Shown: positions 1 through 11,473 of the stretch, piece by piece
Numbering within the stretch: the stretch's first letter is position 1
Layout: every line of letters starts with the position of its first letter
Source of the DNA: Glutinoglossum americanum
Taxonomy: Eukaryota; Ascomycota; Geoglossomycetes; Geoglossales; Geoglossaceae
Assembly: GCA_020080175.1 (NCBI GenBank)
Contig: JAGHQL010000254.1
Coordinates: 1-27,070, forward strand
Direction: 5' to 3'
DNA: 27,070 nucleotides
Translations under genes and position numbers: made by a program
The notes under the pieces: model-generated
Database searches by the model: none
What the model saw: only the letters and a program-made list of their open reading frames with translations
What the model was told of the DNA's origin: nothing

Positions 1-12
1 CTCACCAAAAAG

Positions 13-3000
13 ATGGCACTACGCCCCGTGGTGCCAGGCGGACTACTAGCTAGGGCTCCCAACTTTCCGGAAGGGCGGGTTCCAGTCTTGTTTGAGCGAA
101 ACGTAGGTCCATGCGTGCGCATACAACTATCGATAATGTCCACAGAAAATAAAACTACCCTAAACAGCGCAACCACTCCAACCAACGAAACCGCACAGCT
201 TGATCCCTACTATGATTTCGAGGTTGACTCTATTCCATCTATGACGACTGGAACAACGCAAACCTCTATATCCTTAGTAGGATTTCCTGGTGGAGCTGTG
301 GAAGAACTTGTCTCGCTTCTGGTAGAAGATATCCAGTTGAGGCCTCTTTACCAGGTGGCCATCGACAGAGCTGGTCCCGACCGGTTCGAGAGAAACTTTG
401 CCCGCTTACTGAGACTATATTCCTTAGATTTGCATGCTGCAGCAGACAGCGCTCTGAAAAAGGGGGCAGTTCAGCTTGTTCGGGCTCGCAGAGGACATAT
501 TGCGGGTTCTATTAAAAGACTGTTTGCTCCAGACAGCAGCGATAAGAACGTCGCTATGGCTCGCTTGAAGGCACAGGAAGCATGTACATCTTTGCAGTTA
601 GAGAAGTACCTTCAACAATTTGAGGCACCGGACGAAACACCCGATCACATTAAGTCTAGGTCAGAAGAGAGCGATACCGAGGACACTGATATCGAGGACC
701 CCGATGAGCAATTCGCATTGCCAAATCTGCGACAAGTCAAAGTCTTTTTGTTGTCCGGAAAGGCCTTTCACAACTTGCGAGAGAACTTCAGGCGATTCGT
801 ATATCTACCAACGCCACCGGATCAGAACAACTGTTCTTTGGACTCCGAAATCCAAACGTCAGATTCTAATACAATTGGAGGGACAGGCTTTGCCAAGACC
901 GCTGCTGCTGAATCTTTTTTCAGCGAGCCTGTTATGCTACCTGTCACGCCCAACAAGCGAGCAGAACCGGAGAAATTCAGGACGTCATCAGCTTCGCCGG
1001 ATCATGAAATATTCAGCAATGCATCAGGTTCAACATATGCTACATCTTTTAGCGACCTTAACGCCTCTGTCGAGAACCTGGGTAGTGGAGACGAAGAAGT
1101 CATGGATGATGATATCCTGCCCCATGATATTGATCCGGACGATCGCCTCGTCAACCCTGTGTATTACTTTAAGAAACTTCGGGATATAGAAGCGGTAGTT
1201 TACAAGCAGTCTGCCCTTAGGCTCTACGGTGTGGCAACGTTGGATCAAGAGAAATATCGAGAGAGACTTGGCACTCATGACTATCAACCCCTTGTTTCCT
1301 CCCCATCCGGCAGTGTTCCCCAGCCCTCCGTCAAAGCATGGGAAGAAGTCAAGCCAAATCAGGTCCACCAGGAAAGGCGAACTCTCTTGCTTCACTTATC
1401 TAAATGCAGAAACATCATCTTCACTACCCTCTCAAGTCTCACACGTTTAAGGAATGAAGGTTTCTGTGAGGACTGTTTTAGCTTACTATCTATAGCCAAA
1501 GGTCGCCCCGGGGTCGCAAGGCTTAATTCTCTAGGGTTTCGGTTGGTTGAACGACTGGCCCAAGCTTTCGAAAACGCACTCTGTCAAGCAGGTGATTATT
1601 CCAGCTACCTCAATTCGGAGGAATGGTACAAAGCCGAGTCGATCCTTGAACTCAACCAAACCTGCCAAAGCTTCATGGACTCTTTAGGTCTGCTTGATGA
1701 CGGCTCAGCGCATCAGAATGTATCTCCTGAGCTATTGTGGCATCGTGTTGTGCTCACCCTGGATCTAGCTGTACTGTCCTATTCAGGCGCTCATGTGTCT
1801 CGTCTTGATGAGCGCCATCTCGGCTTGAAAAAGGATTGCTTTCAAGTTCCAAGTTCGTTTCTAGCACCGGAGCTACCTGAGCAAGCCTCTGCCAAGCGAC
1901 AGGAGACTGTTGTTAATATGCGACGCCGATCCTTGCGATGCATGGACGGGTTTCTCCGTAGTAAGCAAGTCTGGGTCTTCCACCTAGAGCCTCAAGAACA
2001 TCCTTTGAACATCTCAGGTAGCGACGATGACTGCTTGTATCTCTCAACAGAAGTTACAACGCTGGCTAGCATTTGGGGGCCTCTATGGGAGACCTCATCA
2101 AAGAGCAAACCTGAAGATATCCTTGAGTACAGCCTCGGGAATGGATCGATTTTACCATGGCCTGCTGGACAGAACGAAGAGCAATACATTCTTCCTGACG
2201 AGACATTTTGTCACTGGATCTCGTCACGAGAGAGGGCCAACGTCGATGCTGCCCTGGAGGGCGTAGCAAAACGTCACTTCAACGGAGCGAAGGAACTCCT
2301 CATCGGAAGTACTCATCATCTCCAATCAAATCAGGGTTGAGTTGGCACGGTCAATTCATTCAAGGAGCAGTACAAGAACTCGAACTGCCTGCACCAGGCC
2401 GGAACCACCAAGCCAACCAAAATCTTGGACGCGCAGACAGTACAAGTTCAAGTGGGGGCGATGGGCCTTGCTGGGTCAGCGGGTTTCTTGTACAAAATTG
2501 ATAACGGACAGACGTGGAAGGAAGCCCTCGTAGATCGGTGGGAGAAAGAACCAAACCGCCGCAATCCCCGGGCGCTAGAGCACTGGTTTGGTGTTGAAGT
2601 GTCCGCCTGTACAGAAAATGCTCGAAGGCGACGACTGCTAAGAGTTCTAGGCAACAAGACCATGCTGGACTATCTGGATGCTATTGGTTTCTCGTGGAGC
2701 GACAACGAGTGTAAGAGCAGATATCGCCAGTCATTATACAGCGGCAAGTCGTCCGCCTTTAGAGAACTTTACATCGCACACCCTGAATGGCGTACAGATC
2801 TCGCCGGCGCTGTTGTAACATCTCTCAAAGCATTGTATAAAACTGGTGTCAGCGACAGCGGGATGCTGTCTGCCTTCTGGGTGACCGAACCAGGTGACGA
2901 ATGGATAGTTACCTTGCGCAAATCAGAGCACACTTGGATTAGCCTCCTAAAAGACACGACCGAATCCGGCACAATGGCTGTCTTGGTTGATAAATGCCTG

Positions 3001-3474
3001 AAATTCGACCAGTGGCTGAGCAGACGCTGCCTAAGCAAGATCGAAAATGGGGATGTCTGTCGGACCCCACAGGGATACTCAGTCTTCGAAACCGCCATAG
3101 CAGTAAATAAGCTGGTGAAACCCATAGAGCTCACGAGACTGCGGGATTCAAACAAGCGAAAGAAACGGTCATGGGACGTCTCAAGCTTGCAAAAGGGATG
3201 TTCTTTCGTGATTGACAACACCGAGGGCAAACAAGGCAAGTTGATATTAATGCGAGATGCCCTACCGGACAAGCCGTTGTTTATGGAATGGAAGCCTTCG
3301 TTCGGCTCAACTCGAGAAATTCATCGTAGGTTAAATGAGGATATCCTTGGGAAAGAGGCGGGCAAGTACCATGAAGAGTACATCAGAGATGGACAGTGGG
3401 AGTCTGACAAGATAGTGGTGCATGTCATGTCAAAGACGCAAGGCATTGCTTTAGCCGGTCCATTCTCTATATAG
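13..3474 (+). CDS. Large fungal-specific protein of unknown function, frame cut by one TGA (possible pseudogene)
   Basis: One reading frame runs from the left window edge to a TAG at 3472-3474, about 1150 codons, broken only by a TGA at 2338-2340. The frame is open upstream of the Met at 13, so the 5' end may lie outside the window; the Met at 136 (A at -3) is an alternative start. A helical N-terminal segment (residues 90-165, with RPLYQVAIDRAG) is followed by an acidic stretch (216-233) and a conserved-looking NLRQVKVFLLSGKAFHNLRE motif (238-257). The mid part has a Trp/Leu-rich region near 575-720, and the part after the TGA has RNPRALE, NARRRRLL (869-876) and RKSEHTWISLL. From memory this resembles a Pezizomycotina family of uncharacterised large proteins in which both halves are one polypeptide; I know no function. 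A GT-AG intron at 2336-2440 (105 nt) would keep frame and skip the TGA, but would remove residues (LDAQT) that read as conserved coding sequence, so I favour a true nonsense codon or a sequence error. Confidence 0.75.
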
Positions 3475-3867
3475 GTATTCAGTTAGCATTCCACGCACAC
3501 TCTAACCCTCATCATGTGCAGAGACAGTCTACCCCGAATAATTCACGAGTTAAAAATCACCTTCAGACCCGACTTCATGGCCTCCTTGTATGTTCCATAC
3601 GGGAGATAATTTTATTCTGATCGTAGCATTGATTTCGCCACGTCCAAGATATAGATTCCACCAATTTTCACCATAACTTTATGTTTTTGGCTTGTTGCGC
3701 AATTGGTCCTGATGACCAGTTTGCATGAAGTTCAGGCTCAAGGGGATATGGGGATGACGGCGTAACAGCTAGTTTTTGGCAAGTTTGCTTTACATAGATG
3801 TTAAGACAGCCTACTAGCTCTCAAGAGAATAGTATATTCGGTTCGACTTATCTAACCTTTCTTCGCT
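3475..3867. other. Intergenic, no gene seen
   Basis: This is the 3' flank of the large upstream gene. I see no open frame or RNA gene here. Confidence 0.6.
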
Positions 3868-4440
3868 TTAAGATACCAAACCTCCCCCCTCCTCGCCAGA
3901 ATTTCTTCTCCCATCCCTCTCATCCCACACCGTCGACCCCCCAAACCCCGCCGGCCTGCTAACATATATCCCAGCCCTAACAGCATTATTGTCCACTCCC
4001 CAGCAGAACCACGTCACCTCCTTCAACTTCCTCCAGCCGCCCATCTGCTGTTAACCCTCCCTTCCTTCCCCCCAGAAAACCCCTTGTCCGTGGACAACCA
4101 TATCAAGAGGGCGTATCCCACGCGCCCGAGTTTCACGTGGAGAGCAGGGGTTGGGGGTTAGGAATAGTGGGGGGGAAGAGGGGGTCGTGGGCCAAGTCCG
4201 CGCCATCGAATGAGGCGTAGGTAGTTGATGCGTGGGGGACCATATTGCAGGATTCTAGGCAAGCTTTTACCCATTTCGAGGCGGGAGGGGGCATGAAGAC
4301 GCGGACCTAGTTGGCACTCCCCTCCCCGCTGAGCTAGTGTAAGTTAGGCTGGTCGTAGGCAGGGGGCTGAGGGTATACGTTGGTTTGGCTTTATTGCTTG
4401 TTGGTATAGGATCTAGTTTAGTTGAATAGGTGGTGTGAAG
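3868..4440 (-). pseudogene. Decayed minus-strand coding-like segment, unidentified
   Basis: On the minus strand one frame stays protein-like across about 570 nt, with only a few stops. Its last uninterrupted part (about 3868-4052) encodes a Trp- and Gly-rich peptide containing WRKLKEVTWFCWGVDNNAV and AGIYVSRPAGFGGSTVWDE and ends at a TAA at 3868-3870. The stops inside the block are of the TAA/TAG type expected if CAA/CAG codons suffered C-to-T change, which fits RIP. Above about 4440 stops become frequent. I do not recognise the family. The block is strongly pyrimidine-rich on the plus strand (3880-4080) and purine-rich just after it (4136-4190), so part of the openness could be compositional. 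A decayed host gene is my best guess; a live short gene with introns is possible. Confidence 0.35.
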
Positions 4441-6030
4441 GAAGGACCCGATATGTATCCATAGTTAGAGTTCGTTGCTGGGCTATACAGGCCTATTAGT
4501 CTATGCTGTACAGAGTACTCTGTACTGGAGGCTATTCTTTTTACCGGTTCAACATTAGCACCACAAGTGGTGGGAGGGAGTGAATCCATGTTAGGTGTTG
4601 TTGTACTAGATGCAAAACATGTACTGTAGCACTGTGCTGGGTTGGTTAGCTGGCATGGAGCACTCGGTTGCGCTCACTTGTGTGGCGCGTTATCCTAATG
4701 GCTGTTAAGCTTAGCAGATATGGATTTAGTAGCTCTGGTTACTAAGATTTTTAAGGGGGTTGGATATCCTCTGCTTTTCCAGCGTCGTGGGTTGGGTTTA
4801 TGTATCTATACACATGTGTATGTAGACTATCTACGCAGAATACTTGTCGAATGGAATCTAAAGCGGTGGGTTCGCTTTTGCCATAGATACCTGAGTATGG
4901 TATCTATATGTGGTTTGACAAGTTTCGGTACTTAGAGTTGGATCGTAAATTTTTGCGTTGGTCTACATCCCACAACACGTATCACGAATGTAAACATTAG
5001 TCATACTTACTCTACAAGGCTTTTGTTGGTTGGCATAACTTTACACTAGGTTACTGCCCCTGATTCAGATCCGCTAACTACTATCGGGCGTCTATTATTC
5101 CAAGGATCTGGTCAAGTTGTATTCTACTTTGGTAAACATGCCGTTGGGCTAGGGGTTTTGGCCGTTAAGGATGTCGCAAGCTCCCTGACGTAGGGCTGTA
5201 GTAGGGTGGGGTGACCCATCACACTTTCAAGTTTCGTGGGTTGGATGTTGTTTTTCAAAGACAATTATTGGCTTTAAACCCTTTTTTAACGGACACCTCT
5301 CCTGAGACGTGGATCGGTGGGCCGAGACTCAATTGGTGTTTTCAAACTTGTGTTATTAGAAGTTGTTTGGTCGGTTGGATGTCGTAAGCTGAAACGAGGG
5401 ATGCAAATGGAACCCACGAGTTTGAATTCCAAAGATGCGCTCTCCGCTCCTCTAGTTGCTCTAGCCAGATACGCTTAAACTGCGCAGACTGCCCTATCTT
5501 TATTGCACCCGCTCTTGACAGAATAGTAAGCTGGTGGATATACCGTGGCTAAAGCGATCAACGTGTAGGCGGCAACCCACCCGCCAAGCGCTAGTGGCGT
5601 TGTCAGTCGGTGGCTATTAGTGCGGAAAGGGAAAGGACAGTCAATTTAACCGTATGAAAATGATAGGCTAAAACACCAAGAGGGGTGATTCGATTAATGC
5701 TTCTCGTCCGGCGGAGTGTCCACTTCCGTGGGGCTGTGGCTATGCTGTCTAGGCGGCCCCTCTGATTGTCCAACTCCGCAGTTCTCGGTTCCAGATCGCT
5801 CCGTCGGCAGTCGCTGCAACTGCTGGGCCTCACAAAACTGGCAAGAGATGCCGGCCACTTAGGGTCGACTTTTGTGACAGCAGAACTAGTGACCGTTTGG
5901 CTGATGGGCCTTTCTTAGCACATCTCGGATTCAGCTGCCGTAATTAGAAAGGGTGGTTCACATTCTGAGTACCGGAAGCTGTGACATGCAGGAGATACGG
6001 AAGCGTTGAATCTCTTGTTCTTATTGGCAC
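4441..6030. other. Gene-poor spacer, no gene seen
   Basis: Only short frames are present, none of which reads as protein. TA and CTAG steps are common, as in old RIP-affected DNA, although overall GC looks near half. It contains two perfect palindromes, at 4508-4525 and 4808-4821. Confidence 0.5.
4508..4525. repeat. Perfect 18-bp palindrome
   Basis: GTACAGAGTACTCTGTAC equals its own reverse complement over 18 bp with no spacer. The bases outside do not pair. It lies in gene-poor sequence, so it may be a protein-binding site or the relic of a palindromic repeat. Confidence 0.7.
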
Positions 6031-6321
6031 TTGAGAATCTCTGGGCTTCTTTTGACATCTATCTGGAATTTCCCAGTGGGGCTGAGTCATCTGCTGGTCA
6101 CGCGGCGGGTCAATCGAGGGGTTAACGAGATCAAATGGGAAGCGGTTCGCCGCGAGCTGCGACGACTCTGCTATGCGGAACGAAAAACTGCAATGGCGGA
6201 AGTCGAATGGATTGATGCGACGGACTATCATCACGTAAGAAAAGACGTCATGAGGGTAGCAGATCTAGTGCATCGGTACGTGCATCCAGGATGGATAGCC
6301 GGCAAAAAAAGGTTGAGGTAG
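6031..6321 (+). mobile_element. Short open frame next to the chromovirus fossil
   Basis: This 96-codon frame lies just upstream of the integrase/chromodomain ORF, on the same strand. From about 6110 on it reads as real protein: a charged helical stretch with NEIKWEAVRRELRRLCYAER and DVMRVADLVHRYVHPGW. I do not recognise the domain. Proximity and decay suggest it belongs to the same fossil element or to a host gene next to it. Confidence 0.3.
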
Positions 6322-6342
6322 ATACTGTGCAGGCTGATAAAA

Positions 6343-7293
6343 TTGTGGGCTCGTAGACAGGATCCTTCGAATGACCCGCCACGCCAAAATCGCCACTATC
6401 ACAGAAGCTCCGAGATAATTGAGAGTGCAGAGCCGTCACCACAAACCGATTCATCCGTTCCGCTGGCGTGGAAGCGGGCACTACCAGAGCCCCTGAGCCA
6501 GTCGGCATCAGAAAAGGTCCATTACCCCAGCTCTTTCCTTGTCCAACGCGGAGACTGGGTGGTCCGTCTTCGTGAAGGTGATCTCTCCGCTATACCCCAC
6601 CAGGATATAACGGATATCTGGGATGGCCCCTTTCAAATCCTCGAAGGCCCCGACCCTAAAAACGGACATGTCCAGCTCCACTTCCCATCAGAATCCAAAG
6701 CTATCCGCACCACTGACACACGGCGACTACGCATTGTTCACCCCGTCCCGCAGATGCCATCGCGCGGTATCTTCCATCCAGAAAAAGGAACATCCATATA
6801 CGTTGACAAGATTGACCCCAAGCCCAAGAGTAAAAAGGCAAAAACGATGTTCATAGTCGACCGGCTGCGCGGCCAACGCATGCTTCCTGGCGGGAAACTG
6901 GAGTATCTCGTCCACTGGGCTGGCTGGCCCTCCGAGGATGACACCTGGGAAAGCAGCCGTGGACTTCCTACTTCAGTGCTTGATGAATACGAGAAAGCAA
7001 ATCCGACATGTATCCGCCATCGACGGCCTACGCAGACGCCTAACAGTGGGAGGAGAAAGCCGCTACTCCCCCTCAATGAAAGCAACCAGGGCGCAATAGC
7101 AATAGTGACAACATCGGAGGAAGAGGAGACATTACCGGTCTTGGGGTTGAAGAGGACGAGAAAAAGAAAGATCGCAGTTGCTGCTGTGCCATCGGCGGCA
7201 GGCATAGGCGATGGCAGGCCGCTAGCTGGACCCTACAAAGATCGGAGAAGGCGCACGAGGAATTCAGGTTTCATTGAGGACCTCGGGGCTTGA
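6343..7293 (+). mobile_element. Ty3/gypsy chromovirus fossil: integrase C-terminal module plus chromodomain
   Basis: This 316-codon open frame matches the end of a chromovirus pol polyprotein. Residues about 68-134 are the SH3-like module after the integrase core (GDWVVRL, DGPFQILEGP, DTRRLRIVHP). Residues about 168-220 are a chromodomain (FIVDRL, YLVHWAGWPSEDDTWE, then a C-terminal helix) with the Trp and aromatic positions used to bind methylated lysine. A basic tail with KRTRKRK follows. In this family the chromodomain steers integration toward methylated histone H3. I see no protease, reverse transcriptase, RNase H or integrase core on this strand nearby, and no matching LTR pair by eye, so the copy looks broken and truncated; its age is unknown but its surroundings are heavily decayed. 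The alternative is a fragment captured as a host chromodomain gene. Confidence 0.75.
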
Positions 7294-8070
7294 GGTGCAC
7301 TCCCTTATTTTCAAACGGAAATAAGTCCAGTCGCCTGATAGCGGTGGCTATGATTGAGCGGTGCAAACAAAGAGTCTTGGTGATCGGCTCATCCTTTTCG
7401 ATTCCTAGAAGGAAGTTCATAAGGGATTATACCCCGTTTGGCCTCGGCTCAGCGAATGTTCGTGGCTATAGTGAATTGTCTGGCTTCCGCTTCGACGGCA
7501 ATTTCTCTTGAGAAACTGTGTTTGTCCCAGGATATCAGCGGGGGATTAACTTCTCTCCACCCTGTTAACTCCGTTCCTCAACTCTCCTCTTGCACTAGCT
7601 CGGAACCCGCGCGCTTTCCCTGAGTACCAACCTAGCTATTGCGCGCTCCTCTGGTCTCTGTTCTCTTCTTGCCTCTGTTGTATCGGACTACTGTTTCGTC
7701 TTGATCTCCCTTTTTCTTGTCTCGAGGTTATAGGAAAAATACGTATCTGAGGACGGGGTTCTCATGCACGGGGATGTCAAAATGCGCGCTTTTATCATTT
7801 AGTTATGTTCTCGCGCTAGGGGATATGCCCCGGATGTGGTGCATGACCGGCTGCCACGCTTGAGGGGGAAGTCAGCAACTAACTATGCGGATTTCATTAT
7901 TTAGACTGCTGGATTTTCACGGCTGCTGGAGCAAACGGTGCGGACGTTGAAACTGACCGAAACGATTGCGCAGCCCTGCCGCTAGTTCACCTTTCAGGCT
8001 AGCCGTCTTTCAGTCTAGTCGGCCCAATAGGGCTGATCTAGGATCAGACCCATTTGTTTGAACAATATTG
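7294..8070. other. Flank of the element fossil, no gene seen
   Basis: The stretch holds only short frames without recognisable protein. A CT-rich strip lies at about 7630-7725. It may include the non-coding end of the element, but I could not find repeated ends. Confidence 0.4.
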
Positions 8071-9810
8071 TTAAGACCCGTAGACTATCCTACCGCATTC
8101 GCTCCCCCAGTGAGTCGCACGACTAGGAGCTCTGTATTTGGCTCTAGTTCTAACATAACAAGCTTGGGTTAACCAACCGGCTATATCTAGGTATTCGGGA
8201 TCCCCTTCGTGCTGTTCCTCCAGCTCACGCCAGTGGAAGCAGAGCACCTCATCCATTAACCCACCTTAGGACATGTTCTACTATATTACTTCAAAAGAGC
8301 GTACACCTCCATAACTAGGCCTGGCCTCCCTAAATACTCTCCCTTCTACTATCCCTGCACGGGCTAGAGCTTTTTTTACCCTTCGGATAGCGGGGTGATA
8401 GTGCAGTAACAGTAAGAGCATTTTGGTTTTCGACGTCCTCATTACAGATCCAACTATCTAGACTCACCGGATCATGGACTACTTGGGCGACGGTTACAAC
8501 CACGATAGCATTAACTATCTGGTGTGGGTGTAGGGTTCGTAATGTAATCTAGTTATGCTATTCTGTATTCAATGGGGATAGGTAGATAGCTGTCGTATGG
8601 CACCATAAAGCCCGTGATGCAGTTTTCTCCAACCGATCCTATAAAAACATAACATATGCCTGGATGCGAAGATATTGGAACCCATACGGTTGCGTTGGGA
8701 TAGGCTAGGGTTCTAACCGAGATAGTGTGGTGTCGGATGCGGAATTCCTGTTATACAAGGCAGCCACTCTCATCGTCTTCAGGGTGATAGTCAACTGTTA
8801 GTGGGCGGGCTCTGGTTTGGAGAAGGGCGATTATTCCCTCTCCTTGCCCTGCGATTTCGCGCTCCGTAGGTAGTTGGGGTGAAGGGGCTCCGTACGTACC
8901 TGTCCTGTTGTTGGGCAGGGGGGGCCTGTTGGGCATGCCTCGATATCCTAGCTGGGCGGGGCCAAACAAGCCAAGTTATAGTGCGACAGGGAACCTGCTA
9001 GGCAACAAGACCTAAGAACCGTGGGCCATAGTGGCCCTAGTATTCGTGCATCTATCTAACCGCCTCTCAGGTATCGTTACGTTCTCGGATCCGAAAGATA
9101 GACTATTCTACCTTAAAACTCCGGAGCCCCTGTGGGTATCTGCTCGACTATACCTTGCCGCCTGGATCTTTTAGTCGTCCAGCCTTCCAGCCTTTGTCCA
9201 TCAGATATTGGGTGTATGGTACGTACTTGGTGGTCGACGCAAGGGAATAAAGCCTTGTCCACAGAGGGAAAGCTAGAGTATCTCTGCTGCAGATCTCCCC
9301 AAAGGCAAATAACGCACGAATCAGCTATCGCGTCGACAATCTTTCGGAATGTTACTCATTTGTTCGACCTAGGCTAGTCCGGGAGGAGGATACAGTGTAC
9401 AATTTTCCGTAGCGCGCGTCTGCAAGGATCGCCCCATGATTTATTGCGCGGAGGCGAATAGGAAGCCTTGCGCCGAAAAGTGATAAATTAATTGGATCCC
9501 CGCACGAGATATTAATTAATGCTAGTTGCGGGCCAGATATGCACTTCACCATCTATCCAGTTTTGTAGCGGGACAGGCAACCACTGCTACTATCAGAGAG
9601 AGTGCCTGCAGTTCGTTACCAGGCTAACCTCTCCGCGCGGAAGCCAGCCGAATGGCGGAGCAAGGAAGCCATGGTAAACCCTAGCCCCCGAGCTGAAACC
9701 TGGGATATATCAATTTCATAGAATGTGGAAATTAAGCGGGTGGTTATCTCTCTGCATTCATTATCACCCAGATGGCGGGGTTGGTAGTTATCACCTCTCT
9801 CTCTATGCAT
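8071..9810 (-). other. Decayed coding-like block, possible old transposon relic
   Basis: On the minus strand several open stretches (for example 8071-8256, 8751-8969, 9352-9552 and 9616-9810) read more like protein than random sequence, and more than one frame is involved. One stretch around 9000-9060 faintly recalls the His-rich zinc-binding region that precedes an integrase core, which would fit a Ty3/gypsy relic, but this is a weak impression. The block is clearly broken in many places and looks old. TA-rich context and stop types agree with RIP. I cannot assign the family with confidence; a decayed host gene is also possible. Confidence 0.25.
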
Positions 9811-11278
9811 ACCCCCTCTCTACGTTCTCAAGTAGTGCAGGTCGGGGAGGAACCTCCCTCACCACGTGAACGGAGCGCATTTATCAGTCAATTCCGCCTC
9901 GCAGAGTAGTAAGCTGCGGGGAATTGCTTTTGCAAATATGTAAATCTTAAAAATTCTAGTCTTTGGGCTGAAAGAGAGTTTCCAACACCCCGAGACATTC
10001 TCAAACCTCACGCCTTTGCTTTTTACTCAGCCCTTACCTCGAGAAGATTAAGCGTTGCTCGGTGGTGGCGCCCGGTTTGATCCGAGGAAACAAGCACCGC
10101 CCAGTCCCAATGCACCGCCGAGCCAGATCTGCCCACAGACGATGTTCCAAGAAAAGCTTGCGTCGTCGTCTCCGGATATATAAATTTAGTCGTCTCGCGG
10201 TTTTGACCTCCGAACCGACGGCTTGAACGGCCACCTCGCGTCCGTCCGCCATACATGCAGGGGTGAGCTTCTCCATCGGATCCGGGGCTGCATAGGAGTT
10301 TTTCGATGGATGTGGCTGACGCTGCAAAATCCTTTGGCGGGAGGTTTAAGATTAATTGTGAGGACTTGTTTTAGGTGGAAATTAGACCAGATGGGCTCGA
10401 GAGAGGCACGGCATACAACAACGCACATAGCCGGCTGCCACGGTCGGTCGGTTGCTATTGTCACCTGTCCGCCAGAGCAGAGAGAGGCAGCTGGGGACTC
10501 GAGAATCGGAACGAGAGAACCACAAGGGGACGCGTGTCTTGTCCCCTCGTAGTACGGGAATGCTGTCCTCGTTTAGTGATGACATCTCCAATACCCACTA
10601 AACACAGCTCGAGACAGGCACATCCCACACCCACTCGATTATCACTACCACAACGGCTCTTGCCACGAACGGGATGAACGAACGCGCGGCCGACACGCCA
10701 GCGGCCAGTCTGGCCGAAAACGGCACCCAGGGGGGTGGTGGTTGGCTGTCGGTTGGGGGTTGGGGTCTATGTCCTTCGGGTCCGGACATCGGCTCCCCAC
10801 ATATCAATCCGATAAGCATCATCATCGCCCAACTTGGCGTGCGGCTGCATCATTCCTTGTGTTCCGGACACGAAAGAAACTACGCTTTTGCTGTCTGTAA
10901 ACTACGCTTCACTGTGTCTGTCTAGTCAGGTCCAACGCTCACATGTAAGGGGACGCGTCACTCTGTAAGGCCAGCCTGACGGTGCTAAAATGGAAATATT
11001 CCTCCGCCACTAGTGATTTGACTGGTGGGGTCGCTGCCGCCCTCCATCATATGCAAGCCATCCATCCCGTTTTGTTAGAAAGCGCGAACGCGTAGCCCCC
11101 AGCCCCTCGCCAAGCCCTCTCTATCATCGCTCAGCAGCTCCCGTAAATGATTTCCCCCCTTCCCGATCGACCGAGACGAGACGAGGCTGTGCGTTAGCAG
11201 GCAGATACCATTCCCTTTTCTTTATTCAGCTGTGCACGCTCGTGTGACCCGTCTCCGAACCCGGCAAAGGTGGTGGCT
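9811..11278. other. Long spacer upstream of the secreted-protein gene
   Basis: Several short overlapping frames occur between 10020 and 10930 on both strands, but none has recognisable domains or supporting splice signals, so I read the stretch as non-coding promoter and spacer sequence. Confidence 0.45.
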
Positions 11279-11366
11279 TATAAGCCTCGCTGGCGTCCTG
11301 TTCGTTTATTTTTTTTTCCCTCCAACCTACGCCACCATATCATAACATCAACCATCACTATATATC
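11279..11366 (+). promoter_or_regulatory. Probable core promoter of the small secreted-protein gene
   Basis: A TATAAG box at 11279-11284 lies about 190 bp before the ATG at 11474. It is followed by a T-run and CT-rich strip (about 11309-11325), a common feature near fungal transcription starts, and by a second TATATAT at about 11359. The assignment rests on motif and position only. Confidence 0.4.
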
Positions 11367-11473
11367 TCCCTCGTTATTTTGGAACGACGCAGACGCTCGT
11401 TTTCTCAAATTATCAAGTCTATCGGTATTCACGCGAAGCCACCTAAGTTATCCATATTTACGTATCATCAAAT

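Noticed and set aside
2338-2340. Programmed TGA read-through or selenocysteine in the first gene
   Set aside because: The base after TGA is G, not the C of the TGA-CTA context used for read-through in fungi, and Dikarya are not known to make selenoproteins. I see no supporting downstream structure.
4720-4935. 71-codon plus-strand ORF
   Set aside because: It lies in decayed TA-rich sequence and has no recognisable domain or gene signals.
10023-10925. Cluster of short overlapping ORFs
   Set aside because: No frame shows protein-like features or plausible splice partners.
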